Assembly: GCA_019155185.1 (NCBI GenBank)
Contig: CM032809.1
Coordinates: forward strand, 6,320,621 to 6,384,620
Direction of reading: 5' to 3'
From: Beaufortia kweichowensis
Taxonomy: Eukaryota; Chordata; Actinopteri; Cypriniformes; Gastromyzontidae
DNA length: 64,000 nt
Position 1 is the stretch's first letter. Every line of letters begins with the position of its first letter. The position numbers and the translations under genes are program-made. Positions 38,347-51,500 of this stretch are shown piece by piece. Below the pieces are notes generated by a model, which was not told the DNA's origin, searched no databases, and saw only the letters and a list, made by a program, of their open reading frames with translations.

Positions 38347-41300
38347 ATGGATCGATACAATGAAGTGAAAATCTTGCTGAAGAAATGGGAGCAAACTTTC
38401 TTTCAAACAAACAGCAGGAAACCAAATAAGGTAAATAATGTGGTATTAAATAATGTGGTATGTTGTATTATTGTATTATCTATGTCTTTATATCTTACTG
38501 TGTTGTTTTCGTTTGTTTACAGTACCAGTCAAACGTTTAGAAACACTGTTGTTTAGATTTTTTCCACATTAACACAGTAACACAATTGTAACTTTGGGAA
38601 TTATGTTGTGACTAAAATCATCTAAAATAAATGAACACAATGTTATATTTGATCTGTAGTCACAACTGTAGATTTTTTAATATAATTTCTTTACATTTTA
38701 TCATTCAGATTCTTGATGTCCAACCTGAAAAGCTTTTTAAACAGCACTGAAGGATTTTTCTGTCTATGATAGACTCTTATTAGCTTTTTTATTTATTATC
38801 TTGTCTAAGTAATCAATTTTAAAAATGTTTTAAAGTATTTTTTACTTAAACATTGCAATTAACACTTTCAGATTTAAAGATTTTTAAGATCATGAGAGCC
38901 AATTTTGTCATTTGTGTCTAAACTTTTACCTGGTACTGTATATAATATATAGTGTTATGTAGTAATATGTTTTGTTGTGTTGGGTTTTGTCTTGATTGTA
39001 ATACATTTGTGTATATAGTGGTTAATGAAACAGGACATCTTATGTTGTCAATAATGTATAAAACGATGTATTTTCTTTTTTAAGGAAGACATTGATAAAG
39101 CTCCAGAGGAGACAAGACGTACGTTTATTATATTATATTATGTTGCCGTGTCTGAATCTATAGTCGTCTTACATTTCAGTTCTTTTATGTGTAATTAAAG
39201 TAATGCTCATATCATGCTTTAATTCCCAAATGTTTTGATTGTGTATGTTGTTGTGTTCACAGAACTCTATAAAGAATACAGAAATCTTAAAGAAGCCAAA
39301 GAAAGAAGCAGCACAGCGCAGGAGAACCACATAAAAACCCAAGAGAGTCAATCATCTACAGCTGTGAGGAAATGCTTTAGTCTCTTACCAACATTTTTAC
39401 CAGATCTCTGTTGTAGTTTCAGAAGAAACTATAATGTAATGTAAACATTTTTCTTGCCTTTGAAGGGCTCGGGATGTTGGGGATCTCATCTGAACCGTAA
39501 TAACCTGCCCGCTGCTGTCCCAAAACTGACCTCACATGATAAAGAGACGCTGAAGGCTTCTGCTCAGTATTTTGGCATGAAACTTAAGACCAATCTTGGA
39601 TCTTTAACAAAGGTACTAAATCACAGTAAAAACAGCTTTAAAACTAAACACAAATGCCTAGTATTGTTATACTGTATGGATAAATCGCTGGCTTCATGTC
39701 TTATGTATCCTAGGAAAGATCATTCTCTTTGAAAAAATCAACGACCCCCCGTCGAACGCCCACCAAGCCATTGACACTGACACTTCAAACTCCAATACAG
39801 CACCAACAAATGTGGAAGCCTACACTCCAAAACCAGCAAACACCTGTCCAGATCCCAGTGCTCCTCCTGTGCTGATGGCCAGTGCAGGACTTGAGGATGA
39901 GCCGGCGGATCCCTTCCCTTCCTTTACACCCTCTAAATCCCAGTCTCCAGCTGTGGGAATAGCACACAAGAGCGTGGAGAGAGTCCATTTCCTAAAGCAT
40001 TCGATGACAAAGAGGCTTAGCTCTGTGGATAGTGGTTGGTTAGCACGCTGCCAGGTCTTTGGTGAGGCGGAGGAACCTCAGAAACCTGTTGTTGGGAATT
40101 TGGAGCTGATGGAAAACCAGAAGTTTTTACAAAGTAGTATTAGAAACGAATCTACACCAGATCAAAAACCTTTACAAACAGATTCAGTGGAATCTCCAGA
40201 AGAGGGAAATATGACATTGGCTGCTAAACGTGGCTCCCCGAAACCGGATGGTGAACATGTAAATCACAAAAGTAGGGAGCGTAAAGGAGACCCCGATGCG
40301 GAGTCAGAGGAGGCTAAATCTGTCACTAAGAAACACAAACCAAAGGTCAAAAAAGATCAAGAATCTGATGAAAGACCACAGGCTGAGAATGCCGAGTCCA
40401 AGAGAGAAAAGAAAAAAGGTCAGAAAAGACAAAGAGAAGCTGAAGATGAGGACAATGAATCTGAGGAGCAGAAAAAAGGTGCGAAAAAGAGAAGAAGAAC
40501 TAAGAAAGGAGAGACAGCCGGGGAGGATCTGCCCAAAAAAGGGAAGAAGAAATCAAAAGCAGGTGAGGAAGAGATGGAGGATCCTGTGGGGGAAAGGAAA
40601 ACAAAGAAGACAGCAGTGATAGCTCAAGAGAATCTGCTCGGGGAGGTGGATGAGGAAGAGACTAGAGCTGCATACAGGATGAAGAACAGTGTCAGTGTCA
40701 GGTGAGCAACATAAAGAAAAACACTTATCTGTAAGATCTAATCTTTCCCCGGCTATCAATAATATTTTCCTTTTTACTGAATTTTATCCTTTATCTAAGA
40801 TCAACCAAAAACACAGATGGCAACTTTGTGAAGATCAACCTGAAGAAGAAATCACATGTTAAAGGTTTTGCTTTGAGAGGAGCTGCAATGAGAAAACAGG
40901 TATGGATTTATCTGTTTAATGCTTGAAACTATTATTACACATGCGTTTAAAATGTTTATACCAGTCTAAATGCAGAATTTTAAGAATCTAACTACAACCA
41001 TAAATACATTAATACCTAGTAAATACTTCATTTTGTCATGCATGTTGTTTGTTAACAACATTTTAATTAATTTGTATAACTGCTTTTGTATGACAGATGT
41101 ACATGCAGAAGTTCCAGCTGAAGGGCGAGAGGTTTGGCGGGGTTCGGGAGAGGACGAGGGCGTTTCGGTGGCTTCAGTCGTCAAGGCGACACCTGCTACA
41201 GATGTGGCGGTTCAGGACACTGGGCCCGATTCTGTCAAGGAAAAGGTAAGAGAAGATGAACCGGTCACATGACTCTCTTTTACTGAGTGTGTGATGATGT

Positions 41301-44300
41301 TAATGATATCCTGTGTCTCAGCTCCTGCCGTGAGTTCTGCAGAACAGCAGGAAACCCCAGCAGAAGAGGAGGAGGAGGAGGAGTTCGAGCTGCCCACACT
41401 TGAAGAAGTTGCCCGGGCAACTGGAACGTTGCGCTCGGAGCCTATTGGTGGGTTTACACAATCACATGTCCATTTGGATACGCTATACTTTTTACAAGCT
41501 TATACGTAAATTAAATTTTCTTATACAGTTGCATCTCCCAGTGCGGGCTCAAACACCACAGAGAATGAGGAGCAGGGGGCGGAGACACTGCTCAACATCA
41601 TCAGACCGGACTATGAGCGGCCCGCTCCTCCTCCGCCCATGGAACCTCTTTACGCACTGAAGGATGATGGGAAAGTTCAGGGTACGTCAAGCTCCAAGTG
41701 TGTGTTTATAACAGCAAGACACATGTCGTCATCTGATCTTTTTCCACAGATGTGCCCACAGAGGTTTATGAAGCTCTGCAGGACTTCGGTTACAAATCGT
41801 TCAGGCCTGGTCAGGAGATGGCCATTATGAGGATCCTGTCAGGTGAGAGGAGATTTCTGCTATCAGAGAAGATCTTTTCTGTTTTGTTTATCTTTATGGA
41901 AACTCCAGATGTGATTTCGCATGTAATAAGAATATGAATGTTGTTCAGGTCTGTCCACACTGGTGGTGTTGTCCACTGGTATGGGAAAGTCTCTGTGTTA
42001 CCAGCTTCCTGCGTATCTGTACGCTCAGAGGTCAAAGTGCATCACGCTGGTCGTGTCACCTCTGGTGTCTCTGATGGATGATCAGGTACATCTGTCTCAC
42101 AATTTGCTTTGACTTTTATATGTTAACTTGAATAAAGTATAATGTATTTAGTTGTAATGTTTAATGTTTGTGAAGCTCTCTGGACTCCCATCCAAGTTAA
42201 AAGCTGCCTGTATCCACTCCAACATGTCTCGGAAACAAAGAGAGACGGCCATAGAAAAGGTAAATAAATACACACTAAGATTTGGAAATATTACAGATGT
42301 GTGATTCTTGAAAGTACTTGTGTTTTAGTGAAAGTGTGTGTCTGATATGTGTGTAGGTGAAGGCGGGTCAGGTTCACGTCCTGCTCTTGTCTCCTGAAGC
42401 TTTGGTCGGCGGGGGTCACTCCGGGTCAGGATGTCTCCCTCCAGCAGATCAGCTTCCTCCCGTGGCCTTCGCTTGTATCGATGAGGCTCATTGTGTGTCT
42501 GAATGGTCGCACAACTTCCGGCCCTGTTACCTGAGACTGTGCAAGGTTAGTCTGTGCGTTTTTTTTATCTGCATTTACTTTGAATGTCCAATACAAAAAC
42601 CAGTTTACATGTGTTAATATTACATATAACAGCCATTTCTATTTGAATAAACTTTAGTCTGTTTTTGTGGTTGTTTGTGTAGGTACTCAGGGATCGGTTG
42701 GGTGTGCGTTGTCTGCTGGGTCTCACCGCCACGGCCACTCTGTCTACAGCGCTGGACATCGCCCGTCACCTGAATATCAGCGATCAGGACGGAATCGCCG
42801 TCCGCTCCGCTGCTGTCCCTCATAACCTCCAGCTGTCTGTGTCCATGGAGAGAGACAGAGATCAGGTGTGTTCAGACACAAACACACTTAATGCACATCT
42901 TAAGCTCCTTCATATTAAATCCAATCTCGTCTGGTTATTGAGCTTTGATTTGTGTTGTTGTCCAGGCGCTGGTTTCTCTGCTGAAGGGTGAAAGGTTTGG
43001 TGCTCTAGACTCTGTTATCGTGTACTGCACCAGACGAGAGGAGACGTCTCGTATCTCCGCGCTCCTGCGCACGTGTCTGCAGGGAGTGATGTTGAAAGAG
43101 TCCTCCAAACCTGCACTTGAGGATGAGGAGAACCCTGTGGGGAAGAAGAAGAAAGCTCTGGGTATAAGTCTGTCTGATTCACATTAAAATAACATTATAC
43201 AGAAAAAGTGTGTAAGTGTATATTTTCTGTGATTACTCAGCCAGGAAGAAGATCCGTAAGCCGCTGAAGTGGATCGCTGAAGCATATCACGCTGGGATGT
43301 CGGCGTCAGAGAGGCGTCGTGTGCAGAATAACTTCATGTGTGGAGAGCTGCGGGTGGTGGTGGCCACCGTGGCCTTTGGTATGGGGCTGGACAAATCAGA
43401 CGTGCGCGGCATCATCCATTACAACATGCCCAAGAGTTTCGAGAGTTACGTGCAGGAGATCGGCCGTGCGGGGCGTGACGGACATCCGGCACACTGTCAT
43501 CTGTTTCTGGATCCAGAGGTGTGTGTGCTTCATACATTTATCTTCTCTGTCTCTTACACATATTTTTTTTTTGCACCAAAGTTAACAATCAAAAAGTTTT
43601 ACTGAAGCTTAATCTATTTTATTAGCTTTTAATAACTTTGGTTGGCATACTGTAGTTTTGTGGTGTTTGTTTTCAAATGGATAATCTAACTGTGATGTAT
43701 TTTGTTTGTGTATTTTCTCAGGGCGCAGACCTGCACGAGCTGCGCAGACACATCTACGCAGACACAGTGGATTATTATACTGTAAAGAAACTGGTGCAGA
43801 AGGTCTTTCCACCCTGTAAATGCAGACAGATTCATCAGAAACATCAGGATATGACACGGGTGACTTTCCTCTTTACACTGTTTAATGTCATAACCTATAC
43901 CTGTTTAAGAAATAAAAAATACAAATTAATTAATACAAATGAATGTGCATTTGTGACCTGTTTTTGATTAAAAAAATACTGATAGAGGAACACTTAGACC
44001 CATTTACTAACACTGATTCATTTTGAGCTCTTTTCAGACTAAATCAGAATAAATAATATATTAGTTTATTAGATTAAAATAACCAAACAACTGAATTGTA
44101 TTGATCTGGCTTTGCAAATGCCATTGTGTCTTTTCTTTAGTAAGAAAATATCAGCTGGTTTTGTAAATTTAAATGTAATGTGTAAATGTCTCCCTCTGTA
44201 GGCCGCTGAAGTATCTGACAGTGAACTGCTGGAGATGGAGGTTTGTGAGGATGCTCATCCACATCAGCAGCAGATAACAGAGACACAAACACACACATCA

Positions 44301-46796
44301 CAACAACAGAACAAGCTAATGACAGCAGAGGAGACGGCAGGAGAATCCATTACATCACAGACAGAGAAGGAGGAGTCAGACGTGTGTGTTCAGAGAGCCT
44401 GTCACACGCATGAGAGAGCCATTCCTCTGCAGGAGACCGTTGAGGCTCTGGACATCACGGAAGAAAGTGAGACTACTTCAATCATGTCTATACATCAAAT
44501 ACATTCAGCATATTTAAAGAGGCACATTAACTATTTTGTGTGTGTGTTTTAGGTGTTGAAACACTCTTGTGTTATCTTGAACTTCATCCTCAGCAGTGGG
44601 TGGAGCTTCTCCATCCGACTCTCTCCGTCTGCAAGATGCAGTGCTACGGCGGCCCGCAACAACTCCGCAAGATCACTAAACTGTAACTCAGACTGTTGTC
44701 GTCTCATCGGTTTAGATGCTTCATGTGTGTGTGTGTGTGTTTTACTGTGTTGCGTGTTTTCTCAGGTGTCCGCCGGTCGCCGTGTTGCTGGCGAGAAAGC
44801 GATTGGCCGGTGAGCGCGTGGAGTCATGTGACTCTCTGGAGTTTGATGTGGTGGAGCTGGCGGACACGATGGGCTGGCAGCTTCCTCTGGTCAAGAGAGG
44901 TCTGAGGTCACTGCAGTGGGGTTCAGGTGAGGAAATCTTTTTTTTTCGGGACACTTGTTAGCATTCCTGAGCACATTTGTTTAGTGTTTATTATATGAGC
45001 TGAATTATTTTATCACTCTTTATACTGATGGTCAGATAAAACTATCTGGTGGTCTACCTTAAAATCTGTAAAACCATTGGTTCAAATCTTGGAAGGGTTA
45101 ATGCATGTATCTTCACAGCTGTGTTAATATATTTTTCTTTTAAATCATGTGGTTTGTCAGGTTCATATGGAGGCACGGGACGTAGCGGCATCCACGTGGA
45201 GTTTTCAGCTTTATCTTTCTACTTTCGTTCATATGGAGATCTGACACCTGATGAAATGGATGCGGTTTGTGCGTTCCTGTACGGACGGGTGATGGCGCAA
45301 GAGAGAACACAACTATATCAACTCAAAGCTTGTTTTAAAGCTTTCCGCAGGTTAGACACACGCCTTCTGACATGTCTTTCATTTATTGCAGGTTGCTTTT
45401 AGTCTTCTCACCTTCCATCTATATTTTTTTGTCTACGTTTGCTACTTCTGGCTTTATGAATGATCTATAATGTGTGTGTGTTTGCAGTGTTGCGTATCGT
45501 AACTGCAGTGAGTGTATGAATGATCTGGATGAGAACAGAAGTGATGCTCTGAAAGATCTGCTGCGAGATTACTTTGATAAGAGAAGAAATCTTGATCTCA
45601 GTAATCAATGTGAGGATGAGGATGATGAGGAAGAGTCTCTCAACAAATGCAAGGTGTGTTGTGTTCCTCTGTTACTCTACTGATGTATGAAAAGATCTTC
45701 CGGATTAGACCTGGACTGATTAATCAATAGCTAGTAGACCTTTTAAAGACACTTACTTCATCATTTATAGCCCAAAAAAACTCCATTTTAACCTGATTAC
45801 TGTCACAGCAGAAATTATGTATACATAAATTTAAAAAATATATTTTTAGATGTTAGTTTTTTTCAAACATTAAGTATTTAATTTTTTATAAATGACAATA
45901 ACATTTTTTTATGTTTATTGTTTTGAAAAATTGTCAAATATTTTATCTTAAGTCCATATACCTTTCTATCAATTTATAGTTTGTCATGATTCGATTAAAA
46001 TTCAACTATGAAATATTAAAGTAAATAGGGAAATAAGAGGTGTTCCTCCTGAGGAACGGTGACAGTGCTTTATTTCAGTGCTTCATTTATAGATGTACAC
46101 ATAGATGTGTTTGATGATGTTTGTCGTCCTCAGATGAGAGATTGGGAGTCTCAGATCTGTGCTGATATCAGAGGATTCTTGTCCAGCCGCAGCGATGAGA
46201 AGTTCTCCGGTCGAGCCGTGGCCAGAATATTTCATGGCATTGGTTTGTGTCTCTTTGTCAAATCTCTGTTTTTTTTATCCAGGAGAATTGTAACAGTGTA
46301 TTATTTTGTGCTTTTCTTTAGGGAGCCCCTGTTATCCAGCACAAACATATGGCCGTGATCGCAGATACTGGAGAAAATATATTCAGTTTGATTTTAATGA
46401 GATCAGACGTTTAGCTACACAAGAGATCATAAGAACAAGGTAACAAAATACCCTGTTCATGGTCACGTGTGTTTAATCTGAATGTATTTATTTTGCTGTT
46501 TGTCATTATTTTAAATGTTAAATTAAATTTATATTACTTTATATACAATAAAGCCTATTTTGTCTTTACCTGTTGTTTTTAATGATTAAACTGAAACAGA
46601 TTGCACTTGCATGCCGTGTGCTGCTGTTGTCACTGTTATGCTGTTTTCTGTCACATTTATCAGGAAGTATAAAGTGTTTGCACAACTAAACTCATTAACT
46701 CCTCACTTTTACAATCCAGATTTGTTGTCTATACTGCAAAATCTAAAGCCTTTCTATAATATATCTGACACCGACACTGAGGTTCAAATGAACTGA
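38347..46796 (+). CDS. recql4: RecQ-like ATP-dependent DNA helicase 4, 25 coding exons
   Basis: RECQL4 is a 3'-5' helicase in replication initiation and repair. Exons: 38347-38430, 39085-39118, 39263-39363, 39466-39612, 39714-40701, 40800-40899, 41097-41245, 41322-41447, 41529-41681, 41750-41842, 41949-42085, 42176-42259, 42357-42545, 42683-42865, 42966-43161, 43241-43518, 43722-43859, 44202-44466, 44553-44682, 44766-44926, 45161-45350, 45488-45653, 46134-46242, 46322-46439, 46664-46796. Order: Sld2-like N-terminus (CWGSHLNR), Lys/Glu-rich linker, CCHC zinc knuckle CYRCGGSGHWARFC, Walker A STGMGKS, DEAH with IDEAHC, motif VI GRAGRDG, and the family C-terminus with IFHGIG. About 1,480 residues, longer than human (1,208) mainly in the linker and acidic inserts. 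The frame breaks in exons 5 and 7, and the two breaks cancel in length. The last exon is optional, because exon 24 read through stops at TAA 46441. Confidence 0.95.
38518..38940. mobile_element. Tc1-like non-autonomous element in recql4 intron 1
   Basis: A 419-bp element (38520-38938) is flanked by TA at both ends. Terminal inverted repeats start CAGTACCAGTCAAACG and end TTTTACCTGGTACTG, about 85% complementary over 25 bases. It has no coding capacity. A second, more decayed copy lies at 4499-4905 and shares the internal block beginning CATTTTATCATTCAG. Confidence 0.7.
45788..46063 (+). repeat. Dispersed inverted-repeat element, copy in recql4 intron 22
   Basis: It starts TTAACCTGATTACTGTCAC and ends GGAACGGTGACAG, and it contains TAGTTTGTCATGATT. 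Related copies lie at 2884-3212 (opposite orientation) and 46872-47125. The ends pair as a terminal inverted repeat of the form GTTAACAGTCACC. Probably a non-autonomous DNA transposon. No family name is assigned. Confidence 0.55.
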
Positions 46797-46857
46797 TCTG
46801 TATAATTACCAGAGGACAGATTATTTTTATATGTACTTGGTTACTAGATAGTTGAGA

Positions 46858-46863
46858 AATAAA
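46858..46863 (+). terminator. Poly(A) signal AATAAA, recql4
   Basis: AATAAA lies 62 bases after the TGA of the proposed last recql4 exon. This supports transcription reaching that exon rather than ending at the TAA at 46441. Confidence 0.5.
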
Positions 46864-46871
46864 CACTCTTA

Positions 46872-47125
46872 ACCTGTTAACTGTCACTTCACATATTGCG
46901 TATAGACATGAAAATGTGCTTTTCAAACGACTTAAATTTTTCATTTTATCTTTTACATTAAAATTTTTGCTAATTTTAAAAAAATTTTTTTTTAGTGTAT
47001 ATGTGAAAATTGAGTCTTAGACCTTTAATATATATTATTATAGTTTGTCATGATTAGATTTAAATTCAACTATGAAAGATTAAAGTGAATAGTAAAATAA
47101 TCTAAGTGTTCTGTTAACATGTTAA
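46872..47125 (+). repeat. Dispersed inverted-repeat element, copy 3' of recql4
   Basis: Shares CTGTTAACTGTCAC at the left end and TAGTTTGTCATGATTAG with AATTCAACTATGAAA inside, as in the copies at 45788 and 2884. The right end carries CTGTTAAC. Confidence 0.5.
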
Positions 47126-48439
47126 AAGAGTTTTAAACTTGCAGTTAAATCAATACATAATATTATGTTTTGTTGAATTAATCATCATTGTCTGTGCAAC
47201 ACAAAACATTTGGAACACAAATCATTGGATCATATGTTGAAGATTGTTCTCCTTTAAAAATAAAGAACTTGTGCATGTGATTTTTTTTTAAGGTATAACA
47301 TGTAAATAACAACTTGCACATATTGAATTTTGTTAGTTTATGCATTTCAAGCTTTCTGAGGTGAAGAGTTTAAAGCAATTCATCTTTATCATTTTAGGCA
47401 ATGTGTGTTGTTTTACTGAAAATTGTCCTTTTTATCTTCACAAATCTATTTCTGTCATTTAAATGTCACATGTTGTGACAGACCGAGACTGAGACTCTAT
47501 GACAGAAAAGAAGTATGGGTGTTTTTTAAGGCTGATTTCTGACATTGTAAAGACTGTGTTTTAAATTATAAATTCTCTGTGTAAAGTGTTCAGTACAAGC
47601 TTCTGAAACCATGATAAAGCACTTTTGTGGAGGTTAAACACAGGCTGTAATTTCACAGAAGTTTAAGAGATCATCTAATGAAACATAAACGCAGTGTTTC
47701 AGCTTTTACTCGAGGATTTAATAACTGGTTTTAACGCTGTAATTTGAACTCTGCAGTCTCAACACAAACTGATGTGACAGTAAAACACATAAACCCTTTA
47801 TCACATACTGAATCTTTTATTAGATGTATTCTTACAGCTATGCCAAAGCATATGTACCTGTATAACACTGTAGTGTTATATTGGTTTTAGTTTGTTGTAT
47901 TTACAAGTTTAATTATTTATGCATGAAATGTAACGGTAAATGATTCAACTTCATATGCAAGTGTAACTACAGCTATTTATTTTTAATAAAATGTTATATA
48001 TAAATATATATGTATAAAAAGATGAATGAAATATAATAAAACTATTGTTATTATAGTATATTAAACCACTTGCTTTACTACAAATCTGTCATGTATATTT
48101 ACCTACATTTTTATTTTTTCTGAAGAAAATGTGAGTTCAGTTGAAACGTCATGAAGATGAAAAAATAAACCAGAAACAATAAAACCCAACAAATGGAGAA
48201 GATATTAAGAACATCAAATTGTTATTTTATTTTAATTTTCATGTGTTCATTTATGAGGAAAATGAACTGTTTTCATGGTAAGGTTGACATTTGCATGGTT
48301 GAATTGACCACATACTAAAAAGTGAGTCTGCTAAAATAAATACACAAAAAACACAAAAGGTTCTTAATCCAAAAACAGCTTTTCATTGTGTTAGCAGCAG
48401 AAAGGTTTTAATTATAATTTCCACTAAACACACAATCAA

Positions 48440-48502
48440 TATTTCGCTTGAATGCACTGTTAAACCACTTTGGATAAAAGCACATATGAATAAATGTAGT
48501 TC
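48440..48502 (+). repeat. SINE 3' tail fragment
   Basis: AATGCACTGTTAAACCACTT followed by TGGATAAAAGCAC resembles the common fish SINE tail (ACTGTAAGTCGCTTTGGATAAAAGCG). The tRNA-like head is missing. Confidence 0.55.
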
Positions 48503-48544
48503 ACATAAAAGCACCATTAAAAATGCATTTTTTTGTATTATTTT

Positions 48545-51500
48545 TTACACTCCTATCTTGTCTTCATATAAAGACAGAAGGAACATAATTCCCCATCCGC
48601 TCAAGAGTCCCAGATTCTGCAGCAGAAACATCAGCCACGGTCTCTTACTCTCCACATGAAGCAAAGAGGGCAGCTGAAACACAAAAACAATACATATTAG
48701 TTATTTCTTTTCAATGCAAGATGAAGTGGTAGTGAGATAAATTTAAGAAGAATTATGACACGTACCATGTCTGCCAGACCGACATACAGAAAGAGTCCAG
48801 CAGTGACGGCAGAAATCCACTGTTGAGCAGCTGTATCTGTAGAGACGGACAGAGCGATGTACAGCCCGATGAAAGATGTGAGAGCGCTGCCCACATTTAA
48901 CAACAGAGCTTTCTTTACAGACAGACCACAGCTGATCAACACAGCAAAATCACCTGGAGACACACCAGAACAAACACATTCACTTCTTCAAGAAAAAAAC
49001 ATCCATTTACATTGTAAATAACTTTACATTGTGAAATTATCAGAAATATGGAAAAAAATTGTCCTTATATTCCTTCCTTCTCTTTTTTCCTTTTCAATTT
49101 TTTTTTTCATTTAATTAGTTTTTTCATCTTCAAGAAAAAAATATTTTCTCCTTTAAATTTTTTTTCCTCCTTAAATTTTTTTATCTTTAAAAGTTTTTTT
49201 TTTTTACCTCTTTTAAAAAAGTTCTTTTCAATTTATTTTTCCTTTTACAAATTTTCTTCCTCTTTAAAAAATTTTTTATCTTAAAATTTTTTCAACTTAA
49301 ATTTTTTTTCTTCCTTAAAAAAATGTTATCTTCAAAACATTTTTAACTTAAAGTTATTTTCCATCTTGAATTTTTTTTAAAGTTTTTTACCTCCTAAAAA
49401 AAATTCCCTTCAAAAATGTTCCCCTTCAATTTTCCTTTAAAAAACAATATTATCTCTTTTTCTCTTAAAAATTTTTTTCTCATTTTTATCTCAAATTTTT
49501 TATATCTTAACATTTTTTATCTTTAAATGTTTTTACCTCTTAAAAAAATCCCTTCAAAAATGTTTTTCTCTTCAAATAAGGTAACCAGCAGAAGCTCTGA
49601 ACTTAAAATTTGAACAGAAATTTTTTTCCTTCAATTTTTTTGTTTTTCCAAAAGGAAAGAAATTTAAGAGAAAAGTTTTTAAAGAGGAAAAAAAATGTAA
49701 GATGAAAAAGAGAAGAAAATCTTTAGGACTCCATGTTTTTAATTTGCAGTTCAGGGCTTCTGTTGGTTACCTTATTTTGAAGAGAGAAAAACATTTTTGA
49801 AGGGAAATAAAAAAATTTAAGAGGTAAAAAAATGTGAAGAATTTTTCAAATGAAAAATAAAAATGTAAGAGAAAAAAACATTTCAAATAATTTATTTTGA
49901 AGAATTTTTTTTAAATTTAAGATGAAAAAGAGAAGAAAATCTTTACAACTTAGACTTCAGGAAGTAATATGAGGTAATAATTTTTATAATTTTTGTTTTT
50001 GAATTTTTGAAGGATAAAAAAGGTGAAGATAAAAAAAATGGGTGAAAAAATTTTAAGAGAAAAAAATCTTTAGGACTTAAGTGTCCTTTTGGTGAAGAAA
50101 AAAAGCATTGTCCTTATATTCCTTCCTGGAGTCCTAAAGATTTTCTTCTCTTTTTCATCTTAATTTTTTTTTCCTCTTTAAAAAACTTTGTCTCTTAAAT
50201 TTCTTTCCTTTTAAAAAAAAAAAATCATCTTCAAAAAATATTTTTTCAGTTAAAAAATATTTTTTTTCCTCCTTAAATTTTTTTTTGTCTTACATTTTTT
50301 TTCATCTTCAAAATAAAAAAAAACATACTTGTCTTTGAAATGTTTTTTCTCTTACATTTTTTTTTTTCATTTTAAAAATGTGTTTTTTTCCTCAAAAACA
50401 TTTTATCTTCACATTTTTTTTATCTTCACACTTCACATTTTTGTTACCTCTTAAAATTTTTTATTTCCCTTCAAAAAGGTTTTTCTCTTCAAATAAGGTA
50501 ACCAACAGAAAACCTGAACTGCAACTTAAAAACACATTTATGGTGAAGAAAAAAACATTGTCCTTATATTCCTTCAAGGAGCCTAAGTACTAAAGATTTT
50601 CTTCTCTTTTTCATCTTCAAAAAAATTCTCTTCATTTTTTTTCCATCTTCAAAATAAAAAAAAAACATTTTTTTCCATCTTCAAAATGTTTTTTTCCTCA
50701 AATTATTTTTTTCAGGATTCATGATCATAAACATTGATTAAAAAATGTGTTGATCATGCATAATAAACATCCATATAAAAAAAATCTTTAGGACTCCATG
50801 TTTTTAATTTGCAGTTCAGGGCTTCTGTTGGTTATCTTATTTGAAGAGAGAAAAACATTTTTGAAGGGAAATAAAAAAATTTAAGAGGTAAAAATGTGAA
50901 GAATTTTTCAAATGAAAAATAAAAATGTAAGAGAAAAAAACATTTCAAATAATTTATTTTGAAGATGAAAAAAATTTAAGAGAATTTTTTTTAAATTTAA
51001 GATGGAAAAAGAGAAGAAAATATTTACAACTTAGACTTCAGGAAGTAATATGAGGTAATAATTTTTTTTCTTCACCATGAATTTTTTTGAATTTTTGAAG
51101 GATAAAAAAGGTGAAGATAAAAAAAATGGGTACAAAAATTTTAAGAGAAAAAAATCTTTAGGACTTAAGTGTCCTTTTGGTGAAGAAAAAAAGCATTGTC
51201 CTTATATTCCTTCCTGGAGTCCTAAAGATTTTCTTCTCTTTTTCATCTTAATTTTTTTTTCCTCTTTAAAAAACTTTGTCTCTTAAATTTCTTTCCTTTT
51301 AAAAAAAAAAAAATCATCTTCAAAAAATATTTTTTCAGTTAAAAATATTTTTTTCCTCCTTAAATTTTTTTTTGTCTTACATTTTTTTTTTCATTTTAAA
51401 AATGTGTTTTTTTCCTCAAAAACATTTTATCTTCACATTTTTTTTTATCTTCACACTTCACATTTTTGTTACCTCTTAAAAAATTTTATTTCCCTTCAAA

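Larger units (their letters stand above)
46864..48544. other. Intergenic region between convergent recql4 and slc39a4
   Basis: AT-rich. It holds the dispersed element at 46872-47125, a relative of the 6306-6529 palindrome arm at about 48205-48262, and a SINE tail at 48440-48502. The sequence just left of 48545 should be the 3' UTR of slc39a4 (- strand). No coding sequence seen. Confidence 0.6.

Noticed and set aside
49048..51286. Phe/Lys-rich frames in slc39a4 intron 10
   Set aside because: Low-complexity T- and A-rich DNA, not coding.
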